Positions 32,030 through 38,681 of a stretch of 38,681 bases of DNA are shown here, piece by piece. Where the stretch lies: contig JAQGOE010000318.1 of the NCBI GenBank assembly GCA_028293725.1, positions 1-38,681 on the forward strand, written 5' to 3'. Within the stretch, counting starts at the first letter, position 1, and each line of letters opens with the position of its first letter. The position numbers and the translations under genes are program-made. The notes beneath the pieces were generated by a model. It saw only the letters and a list, made by a program, of their open reading frames with translations, had not been told where the DNA came from and searched no databases. Source of the DNA: Gammaproteobacteria bacterium (GTDB lineage Bacteria; Pseudomonadota; Gammaproteobacteria; Steroidobacterales; Steroidobacteraceae).

Positions 32030-34519
32030 ATGACACAAACATTAGAAGCTGAGTACGAAGACCGCTCGTTCGCTGAAACACCGTTCGTCGAGCCACGCTA
32101 CGAAAGTTACGAAAGCTACGAGGAGCCGCAGCGCGAGAACGGAGCCGCCGGCGAGGCTCATGCTCCCGGCGGAGGGCCTTGGAATTTCGAAACGCCGTTC
32201 GAAACCATGGAGTCATTCGAGTCCGGCGGCGCGCCGGCCACGACTCCCGAAGTTGCGGCGATGGCGGAGATCCTGGGCGAGCTCAAGGACCATTTGCTCC
32301 GCGAATCGCTCGAAGCCCTCGCCACCGAGGCGATCGAGACTCACGCGGAGCAACTCGCAGGCGAGTACGGCAACCTCGAACAACGCGAGGTTGCGTCGGA
32401 GCATCTGCTCAACGATCACTTCGCGCCGCTCGCTGCGCAGATGGAAGCGTCGCTCGACCGGCTCTTTGAGCGTTTCGAAAGTTACGAAGCGGCCGCGCTG
32501 ACCGAGGCGGAGATCGAGCGCGTCGTCAGCGAGGTCGCGCCGGCGGCCAGCCCGTTCGCACCGGCCTCCGAGCAGTTCCTCGGTGGTTTGTTGCGCAAAG
32601 CCGGCAAGCTCGTATCGGGTGCTGTGCGAGCGGTACGCAGCGGTGTTCAAGGTGCGGTCAGTCTCGCAGGCAAGGGCCTCGCAGCGATCGGCAAGTTGGC
32701 GCTGGGGCCGTTGCTCAAAGGCCTCAAGAAATTGGGCATTTTCCTTTTAAAGCACGTGGTCAAGTTCGCGCTAGGGCAGTTACCGCCGGCGCTTCAGCCC
32801 ATGGCGCGTCAACTCTCAGACAAACTGTTCAAAGCGCTCGGTGAAACGTACGAGGCGCAAGGCGAAGCGTACGAGTCCGAGTCGACCGATCACGAGCAGA
32901 CTGAAACCCACGCCGTTCCAGCGGGCGTCGACGTTGCCCGGCTCGAAGCCGAGTTTGATGTCGCGGCGGCACAGCTTTTGTTCACACCGGAAGGGTCCGA
33001 GGCCGAATACGTCACTGAAGCGTACGGCGAAGCCCCCGACCGCTCACTCAACGAGTTGGATGACGCGCGCGCCGGCCTGGTGCGAGAGCTGCAGACCCTC
33101 GAGGCCGGCGAGTCCCCACAGCCCGTCATGGAGCAGTTCTTGCCCGCGATGTTGTGGCCCGTCGCCAAGACGGCCATCACGGTCATGGGGCGGCCGAAGC
33201 TCGTGGGCTTCATCGCTAAACTGCTGTCCGGTCTCATCAAGCCCATGATCGGTGCACCGGCCGCGGGGCTGCTCGGGCCGGCGATTGCGGATGCCGGGTT
33301 GCGCATTTTCGGGCTCGAAGCCGAAGCAGCTGCGGCGGATCCGCGCGCACTCGCCGCCGAGGCGCTCGCGGCAACGGTGGAGGAGACTGTGAATCGTCTC
33401 GCCGAATTCCCACTCGCGACCTTTGAGAATGAAACACTCCTCGAATCGGCGGTGCGTGAGTCGTTCGAAGATGCCGCCGCGACGTATTTTCCAAGCGCGC
33501 ACATCAAGCCCGAGTTACGCGAAACCGAGGACCAACCTGGTGTATGGATGCGCCAGCCGCACGACACGCACCGGAAGCGCTACGCGAAGTTCAGCGACAG
33601 CATCCCTGTCACGATCACACCGCGGGTCGCCGATAGCGTGCAGACATTTGGGAATGCGAGCTTGCGTGATCATCTGCGCGATCGCATGGGCATGCCGGAA
33701 TCGCAACCTCTCAAGACCCACGCGCGGATCTATCAGGTACTCCCCGGCGCAACCACGTCGTCGATCGCTCGAGCAGAAGGAATTCATCCGCGCGATTTGC
33801 ACCCGCTTACGCCACAAGCGGCCGGTGCGCTGCTCGGCCCCCGCGCCGCGGGGCTCGGGCCACGTACGACGCTGCCCGGCTCGCATATTTCGACGCCGCA
33901 CCGGCTACACCTGCGACAGCGGTTGTACTACCTCGAGCCGCCGAACGGACGCAAGCATCAGTCACGTACACACGCACGGCTGGCGCGCTCGGAAGTGTCG
34001 ATCGATCTGCGCAAGGGACAGATCAAACTTTGGCTCTACTTGAGCGAGCCGCTCGCCCAGAAAGTGTCCGCCGAGCTGGTCAAGCCGGGCAGCACAGCCA
34101 ACGCGTACAGACTGGTACAACCCCTGATCGGGCGTGCGGCGGCGCTGTTGAAGTCGGCCTTGCTGGTGCGTCACCTGCCTCCGGCTCTGCGGATCATCGG
34201 CGAAACGCCGAATATCGAAGGGCGACGACCGACGTGGCTCAACACTGTCGGCGCGCAACTTTCCGGCAAGGTTGCCGGGTGGGCCGCGCAACAGGTGGCG
34301 CAGTACCTGCGCAACAACGTGGAAGCGTTTCGCAAACTCAGCGCATCGGATCAGGATGGCGTCACCTTGCGGATCGTGATGACCCGCATTCCAGGGATCG
34401 AAGCTCTGCGGCAGCTCGCGAAAGGCCAGGCGGCGCGCAGTATTCAACGAGGCGCGAGCTGGCCCCCAGGCGACCCTGACTTCGAAGTCGTCGCTCGGCC
34501 CGGATACGCGATCGGATAA
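32030..34519 (+). CDS. Large protein with acidic ETPF-motif N-terminus and cationic hydrophobic segments, unknown function
   Basis: From ATG 32030 (AGAGGTG upstream) the 829-aa protein starts with an acidic, Tyr/Phe-rich disordered region holding two ETPF motifs (16-19 and 54-57). A helical domain (about 72-175; EVAAMAEILGELKDHLLRES) leads to a long Gly/Lys/Leu-rich amphipathic stretch (about 183-271; LLRKAGKLVSGAVRAVRSGV, LKGLKKLGIFLLKHVVKFAL). A second hydrophobic region (about 365-427; KLVGFIAKLLSGLIKPMIGA) and a basic, structured C-terminal half (about 490-829) complete it. No signal peptide or known enzyme motif. The frame extends to 31847, but that part is the shadow of the small gene. 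The amphipathic stretches could insert in membranes (inference). Confidence 0.8.
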   Translation: MTQTLEAEYEDRSFAETPFVEPRYESYESYEEPQRENGAAGEAHAPGGGPWNFETPFETMESFESGGAPATTPEVAAMAEILGELKDHLLRESLEALATEAIETHAEQLAGEYGNLEQREVASEHLLNDHFAPLAAQMEASLDRLFERFESYEAAALTEAEIERVVSEVAPAASPFAPASEQFLGGLLRKAGKLVSGAVRAVRSGVQGAVSLAGKGLAAIGKLALGPLLKGLKKLGIFLLKHVVKFALGQLPPALQPMARQLSDKLFKALGETYEAQGEAYESESTDHEQTETHAVPAGVDVARLEAEFDVAAAQLLFTPEGSEAEYVTEAYGEAPDRSLNELDDARAGLVRELQTLEAGESPQPVMEQFLPAMLWPVAKTAITVMGRPKLVGFIAKLLSGLIKPMIGAPAAGLLGPAIADAGLRIFGLEAEAAAADPRALAAEALAATVEETVNRLAEFPLATFENETLLESAVRESFEDAAATYFPSAHIKPELRETEDQPGVWMRQPHDTHRKRYAKFSDSIPVTITPRVADSVQTFGNASLRDHLRDRMGMPESQPLKTHARIYQVLPGATTSSIARAEGIHPRDLHPLTPQAAGALLGPRAAGLGPRTTLPGSHISTPHRLHLRQRLYYLEPPNGRKHQSRTHARLARSEVSIDLRKGQIKLWLYLSEPLAQKVSAELVKPGSTANAYRLVQPLIGRAAALLKSALLVRHLPPALRIIGETPNIEGRRPTWLNTVGAQLSGKVAGWAAQQVAQYLRNNVEAFRKLSASDQDGVTLRIVMTRIPGIEALRQLAKGQAARSIQRGASWPPGDPDFEVVARPGYAIG

Positions 34520-34530
34520 AGGCTGCCGCG

Positions 34531-35808
34531 ATGTTACCCACAGATCGAGTAACGGAAGGTCTCAAACGGCATGTCTTGCGCCAACTGGCGCATTGGGAAG
34601 GCGCCGCCGAACGGCTCGACGATTTTGAGGCCTCAGCGACGCCGCAGGCGTGGGCGAACCTGGAAGCCCGAGTCGGTGTCACGTTGCGCGGCGAGTTGAA
34701 GGAGGCGCGCGAACAACTCAAGCGGGAGGCCGCCGTCGTTCGTGCCAGCTTCAGCGCGGCGCGGCTGCGGCCTGAGTTCGAGCAACTCGATCGTCAAGTT
34801 GCGCGTCTACGCCAGCGCTATATGAGGACCGAGCTGTTGGTGGACTTCTTCGTGGATGCGGTTCGATCGCGCACCAATCCCGAGTTGGCCATACAGCTAC
34901 GCGCGTGTGATGTGATGGCCGAGCGCGCGATTGCCAGCGCGTTGGAGCACCTCGGTGAGAAGTGTCCTCCCATCGTGACCTATTTCAAACCGGGTCTGGG
35001 CGCCGCAATTCTGCGCCTCGGGACGGCGCTCTGGGACGGCTCGCTCAGCCAGGTCGCCGCGATTAAAGTGACCTACCACAACCGGCTCCGTACGACGGCG
35101 CTCTTCCATGAGTGCGGCCATCAGTTCGCCGCAGTGAGTAACTGGAACGAGGCCTTCCATCAACTGCTGTTGCGCGAGCTAACGCCGGGTGGGGCCGAGA
35201 TCGCGCAGCAGGTCGCCAGTTGGTCGGGCGAGATTGCGGCGGACGCATTCGCCTTCGCGCAGTCCGGATTCGCGGCCGTCGTCGCCGTCTCTGACGTCAT
35301 ATCGGGCACCGATGCCGACGCGTTTCGTTTCATCCCCGGTGACCCGCATCCGATCGCGTACTTGCGCGTGATGATGGGCGTGCAGATGTGCCGGCAATTC
35401 TACGGTATGGGGCCGTGGGATGAGTTGGCCGAATCGTGGACGTCATTACATCGGGTCGCACGGGCAGATGCGTTTACCGCAGCGCTAATCGATGCGGTCA
35501 TCCCGCTGTTACCTCGCATCGTCACACTTTCGCTCCTGACCGAGCTGCCCTGCTTCCGTGGCCGGCGGCTCGCCGATCTGGTTGATCCGCAGCGCGTGGC
35601 TCCTGCCGCGTTGCGACAACTGCAGCGCGACGCCGGAGCCGCCGCCTTTACATCGACGCATTGGATCTGGACAGAGTGCTTGCGGCTCACCGCGCTCTCC
35701 GGACTGCGGTTCGCCACCGAACCGGAGTCCGGGCGCGAGATTCTCAAAGAGCAGGAAGCCTGGATGGTGAAGCTCGGACAGCAGGCTACCGTACGTCAGG
35801 CCGCCTGA
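34531..35808 (+). CDS. Putative zinc metallopeptidase-like protein (HECGH)
   Basis: The 425-aa protein contains FHECGHQ, an HExxH zinc motif with H193, E194 and H197. Thirty-seven residues later SGEIAADAFAF supplies E234 and D238 in the ExxxD pattern of gluzincin third ligands. Long helices precede it (about 50-140). I do not recognise the family, and no signal peptide is seen. The motif combination makes a metalloprotease plausible but unproven. It lies 11 bp after the 829-aa protein gene in the same operon and could process that or other operon products (inference). Confidence 0.78.
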   Translation: MLPTDRVTEGLKRHVLRQLAHWEGAAERLDDFEASATPQAWANLEARVGVTLRGELKEAREQLKREAAVVRASFSAARLRPEFEQLDRQVARLRQRYMRTELLVDFFVDAVRSRTNPELAIQLRACDVMAERAIASALEHLGEKCPPIVTYFKPGLGAAILRLGTALWDGSLSQVAAIKVTYHNRLRTTALFHECGHQFAAVSNWNEAFHQLLLRELTPGGAEIAQQVASWSGEIAADAFAFAQSGFAAVVAVSDVISGTDADAFRFIPGDPHPIAYLRVMMGVQMCRQFYGMGPWDELAESWTSLHRVARADAFTAALIDAVIPLLPRIVTLSLLTELPCFRGRRLADLVDPQRVAPAALRQLQRDAGAAAFTSTHWIWTECLRLTALSGLRFATEPESGREILKEQEAWMVKLGQQATVRQAA

Positions 35809-35854
35809 CATGGCGAAAAAAATACCCGTCGCACCGCGAAGAGGAACACAACAG

Positions 35855-36169
35855 ATGAGCGAACACCATACGTCGCAAGCCTCCCCTACCGGGGCCAAGG
35901 GCTCGCAAGTCCAACCATCCGACACATACCGTCCGCCAGTGCAAACGCATCGTGATGGCGACGTCGACGTCAACGTTAACATCGATGACAACTTTGGCGT
36001 CACACGATTGAGCGCCGACCAGGTCAAAACGGCACGCGCACTGCACCGTCTCTTTCAAAGCCTGTGCGGCGGCCAACCGGGTCAATACTGGCCACAGGCC
36101 CTGTTGGATTCGGCGGGACGCTTCAATCGTCCGGTCTTTCCAGCGCGCGATAACGGAGGGAGGCAGTAA
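35855..36169 (+). CDS. Small protein with acidic DVDVNVNID stretch, unknown function
   Basis: From ATG 35855, which has AGAGGAA at 35839-35845, the product is 104 aa. ATG 35810, 1 bp after the previous stop, would give 119 aa but has a poor ribosome-binding site. The N-terminal half is disordered (Ser/Thr/Gln/Pro), followed by the alternating sequence GDVDVNVNIDDNFG, which looks like a beta strand or calcium-binding turn. A helical end (LSADQVKTARALHRLFQSL) completes it. No known domain. It is 2 bp before the next gene, so clearly in the operon. Confidence 0.7.
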   Translation: MSEHHTSQASPTGAKGSQVQPSDTYRPPVQTHRDGDVDVNVNIDDNFGVTRLSADQVKTARALHRLFQSLCGGQPGQYWPQALLDSAGRFNRPVFPARDNGGRQ

Positions 36170-36171
36170 TC

Positions 36172-37476
36172 ATGTTTCTTCAGCTCATCATGCCCACGGC
36201 CGGCCCGCCGTTTCCCGTCCTCAGCGCGGCCGCGTTGCAGAATCTTGACAGCCTCTTTCTGTACACACCGCTACAGATTTCGGCGCTCGTCGAGACGGTC
36301 TGGCGCAACCGCTATAACGCGGCGAGCGCGACCTTCACGCCCTGGCCACAGTGGATGACGGCCGCGCTTCTCTCGCAGACGGATCCCAGCGGCGCCAACC
36401 CGAATTTCATTTCGGGGTATACCTTCCCACCGTCTCCGCTACCGGGTGCGGGCAATCCGCAGTGGCCGTTTCCGCTGCCCTCGGGTGCGGCGTTTGTGTC
36501 GCCCGACCAGCTTCCCGGTGTCGCGCTCGTGGGCGGCTTGGTTCAGCCCACCAACTGGGATCACCTGATCTATGCCTACCTGATCGAGAACACGCGCATC
36601 TTCGACATCTTCGCGCGCCTGCTCGAGACATATGCGTTCTCTGAAGACCTCGAGACGCCGAGCCCTGCGGCGCAGAACTTCTGGCGCAACACCGAGTACC
36701 TGATCTACGGCGATGGGATGCCGTCCATGATTTGGAACACCACCAGCCGGGCGCGCCGCGATGAAATCGCGAACCGCCAGACCGTGTACAACTGGATGTT
36801 CGGGATCGACGTATCGCATGGCGTTGAGTTGGCGAAGGAGCACCCGTACCGCAAACCGACTGCATCGAACCGGGATTTCTTTCCCACCTTCGAGGCATTC
36901 GCGAGCCAGGTCTGGGGCGGCATCATGAACGCGAAGAACAGTTCCGGGGCGAACACGACCGATCCGGTCGCGATCGCGACCGCGGCGCGTCGCCTCTACG
37001 ACATGATGGCCACACGCCGCATCAACGGAAATCTTTCACGCGAGGAATTTCGCGCGGTCTCCATCATGTCGTGGCTGCACTTGGCAGTGAGCTACGACTC
37101 GCCAGCCGTGGTCGACCTCAAAGCGACCGCGTCCAGCCCGGAGCAGCGGCTGGCGAAGCTGGCGGCACGCGTGGGTTTGAACGCACACACGAGGGCTAAG
37201 CCATTGTTTGATCTCGCCCAACCCTTCTCGTTCCTCATGCAGTCGATCGAGCTGGGTGCATTCAACGATCCGGGCGGCGCGGCGCTGCTGTACAACATCA
37301 TACCTCCCAACAACGTGTCCGAGCTGAACGCCGAAATCGTCATTGACCAGTACGGCCTCGCCACGGGCAGAGATCTCAAGGCGACTAGTGTCGTCTCGGA
37401 GAGGCCGCGTCCGCCGATTGCTCCACGCCCGCCAGCTGTTACGCGTTCAACGGCGCGTCAGTTGCCGCCTCGTTGA
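36172..37476 (+). CDS. Uncharacterised 434-aa protein
   Basis: This soluble protein has no signal peptide. It is rich in Trp, Tyr and Asn in its first half (LFLYTPLQISALVETVWRNR, WDHLIYAYLIENTRIFDIFA, EYLIYGDGMPSMIWN) and helical in the second half (AIATAARRLYDMMATRRING). The last 30 residues are Pro/Arg-rich and probably disordered. I do not recognise an enzyme motif; the conserved look of the segments suggests a real family. It lies between the small protein and the OmpA-domain gene, separated by 2 and 6 bp. Confidence 0.8.
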   Translation: MFLQLIMPTAGPPFPVLSAAALQNLDSLFLYTPLQISALVETVWRNRYNAASATFTPWPQWMTAALLSQTDPSGANPNFISGYTFPPSPLPGAGNPQWPFPLPSGAAFVSPDQLPGVALVGGLVQPTNWDHLIYAYLIENTRIFDIFARLLETYAFSEDLETPSPAAQNFWRNTEYLIYGDGMPSMIWNTTSRARRDEIANRQTVYNWMFGIDVSHGVELAKEHPYRKPTASNRDFFPTFEAFASQVWGGIMNAKNSSGANTTDPVAIATAARRLYDMMATRRINGNLSREEFRAVSIMSWLHLAVSYDSPAVVDLKATASSPEQRLAKLAARVGLNAHTRAKPLFDLAQPFSFLMQSIELGAFNDPGGAALLYNIIPPNNVSELNAEIVIDQYGLATGRDLKATSVVSERPRPPIAPRPPAVTRSTARQLPPR

Positions 37477-37482
37477 CCGAAC

Positions 37483-38640
37483 ATGTCGCTGCGAGCGCCC
37501 GATTTGCCGGATACGGAGGGACCGTTTCTCTTCCCCTCTGCGCGCACCACGACGCGCCAACCGGACACGGTGGATCTCGAAGGACCCTTCGAACTGGGTG
37601 AGGTGGGGGTGAGTCCGGCGCGCGCGGCGCCGGAAGTGGGATCGGAGACCCCCGCTGTTGGGAGTAGTTGTCCCGCGGAAGTCGCGGAGGTCATTCATGG
37701 GTGGGGACAGTACCAGGACACGGTAGAACGTCTGCCGCAGGCGGAGCGCGACAAGGTCAGTAGAATTGCGGATCTCGTCGTCGCGAGTTTCACAACTCCC
37801 GGATGCGTGCCACTGGGCCAGATTACTGTCGTTGGACACGCCGACAAGGACTTCCACGGTGCGGCATTCGAGAAGAAAGTCAGTGACGAGAGAGCGCAGT
37901 CGGTCGCAGCCGCGCTCAGCACGGCCATCATCAAAGCATTCAAAGCACGAAAAATAGGACACCTGGCAAAGGGCGCGATCGCCTTTCTGCCAAGTCCAAT
38001 CGGGGTGGGCGCCACTCAGCCGGACTCTGCCAATGTACCTCGTGTCACCGACAGAACCTTGAATCGACGGGCGGAGATTCAACTGCGCCAGCGCGGCGCG
38101 CCGGTACCTCCTCCCGATACTTTTGACGCCCGAGTCGAGAGATTCCTGCGGCTACTCGCGACCAACAAGGTGGTGCCCGATCCGTCGGGCAAGCGAACCG
38201 AACGGGCCAAGTGCATCCTGGGCAAGATTCGGCGCCCGGGAATTCTCGACGTGTTCGTGGACGGAACGACGGCCAATCAAACCGTGGGGACCCACAAGGT
38301 CGGCGGGAACCTGTGTAGTTTTGAGGGAAAATACGATCCACCGGCGATTTCCAACGCCGACTTCGCAAAGTTCCTGGGCACTGTCAATAACGTTCTCAAA
38401 GGTCCGGGATTCGGGCCGACTGTGCCCGACGCCAAGATTCTTGCGGGGCTGTCGGGCCTGATCTTCATGATCAATGAAGGCATCATTCGCGTGGAGCGCT
38501 ATATCACTCTCAATTCCACTGACTTCGGCTACGTCGGGGACAAGACCCGAGGCACGCGACTGTCCTCCATCTTCGCCGATCACTTGAACGATGCGAACAG
38601 CATTTACTCCTGTTACAAGGACTTTCACGGAAACGAGTAG
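37483..38640 (+). CDS. OmpA-domain protein with EGPF-motif N-terminus and unknown C-terminal domain
   Basis: The 385-aa protein begins with a disordered segment holding two EGPF motifs (12-15 and 33-36), similar to the ETPF motifs of the 829-aa protein. An OmpA/MotB-like domain follows (about 60-205) with VVGHADKDF near residue 116 and the closing NRRAEIQLRQ near 195. These resemble the peptidoglycan-binding signature GHAD...NRRVEI. The C-terminal domain (about 215-385) is unrecognised. It has no signal peptide or transmembrane helix, which is odd for a peptidoglycan-binding fold. The start is 6 bp after the previous stop, with no strong ribosome-binding site. Confidence 0.8.
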   Translation: MSLRAPDLPDTEGPFLFPSARTTTRQPDTVDLEGPFELGEVGVSPARAAPEVGSETPAVGSSCPAEVAEVIHGWGQYQDTVERLPQAERDKVSRIADLVVASFTTPGCVPLGQITVVGHADKDFHGAAFEKKVSDERAQSVAAALSTAIIKAFKARKIGHLAKGAIAFLPSPIGVGATQPDSANVPRVTDRTLNRRAEIQLRQRGAPVPPPDTFDARVERFLRLLATNKVVPDPSGKRTERAKCILGKIRRPGILDVFVDGTTANQTVGTHKVGGNLCSFEGKYDPPAISNADFAKFLGTVNNVLKGPGFGPTVPDAKILAGLSGLIFMINEGIIRVERYITLNSTDFGYVGDKTRGTRLSSIFADHLNDANSIYSCYKDFHGNE

Positions 38641-38642
38641 TT

Positions 38643-38681
38643 ATGCAGGCGTATTTCGAAGTGGAAATGGGCTTTGCTGAG
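38643..38681 (+). CDS. Start of a further gene, cut by the window edge
   Basis: ATG 38643, 2 bp after the previous stop and preceded by GGAAACGAG, opens a frame reading MQAYFEVEMGFAE to the last base. The spacing and ribosome-binding site fit a further member of the same operon. Thirteen residues are too few to identify it. Confidence 0.5.
   Translation, partial: MQAYFEVEMGFAE

Noticed and set aside
30555..38681. Extracellular contractile injection or tailocin cluster
   Set aside because: No tube, sheath, baseplate, spike or AAA+ ATPase gene is visible. Only the OmpA domain and protease hint at envelope action.
1..38681. CRISPR arrays, tRNA or rRNA genes, IS elements
   Set aside because: I found no regularly spaced direct repeats with spacers, no cloverleaf-type sequence, no transposase frame and no terminal inverted repeats.

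Overview
The window is GC-rich, densely coded bacterial chromosome. The gene repertoire (TonB-dependent receptor, secreted SnoaL-like proteins, DUF6152/DUF6644 proteins, CaiB/BaiF CoA-transferase, IclR and AraC regulators) points to a catabolically versatile Gram-negative, most likely a gammaproteobacterium of the Steroidobacter/Nevskiales type. That placement is inferred from gene style; there is no rRNA or tRNA here to confirm it. I saw no tRNA, rRNA, CRISPR array or insertion sequence, and no gene-free stretch longer than about 260 bases.

Positions 1-4840 hold the tail of a beta-propeller gene and a tight minus-strand operon of envelope proteins: DUF6152, two DUF6644 membrane proteins (one fused to a cytochrome c-like tail), an uncharacterised secreted protein, and an exported metallo-beta-lactamase-fold hydrolase with an EF-hand pair inserted in it. 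Positions 4891-11586 look like one IclR-controlled catabolic regulon: a citryl-CoA lyase-like protein, a CoA-transferase and an SMP-30-type propeller on one side of the iclR-type gene, and a VOC protein, an alpha/beta hydrolase and a double GNAT protein on the other. Both target promoters carry the same cassette (TTGACG, then two TTCG-N5-CGAA palindromes with centres 19 bp apart), and the regulator's own promoter carries one further copy.

Positions 11689-19711 carry a GlcD-type flavoprotein, a PQQ-propeller lipoprotein, two secreted SnoaL-like proteins with three homologous domains between them, a PQQ-dependent sugar dehydrogenase and an AraC regulator. The AraC gene is divergent from a TonB receptor (19879-22248). 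Two MacB/FtsX-like permeases follow, preceded by an in-frame remnant of their ABC ATPase. Next comes an alpha/beta hydrolase whose downstream partner, a short-chain dehydrogenase, survives only as its first 34 codons. This is a region of gene decay or rearrangement.

Positions 25929-38681 look accessory. A LuxR-type regulator with a degenerate receiver converges on a set comprising a subtilisin-like protease without signal peptide, a Gln/Gly-rich small protein and an MFS transporter. A BTAD (SARP-like) activator then precedes an array of heptamer repeats with an 11-bp period and a CATACT -10 element, which leads into at least seven co-directional genes. These encode a small basic-tailed protein, an 829-aa protein with cationic hydrophobic segments, a putative HECGH zinc metalloprotein, a small linker-like protein, an unrecognised 434-aa protein, an OmpA-domain protein and a gene cut by the window edge. 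The 829-aa and OmpA proteins each carry two copies of an E-[T/G]-P-F motif in disordered N-termini. This operon is the best candidate here for an undescribed system.
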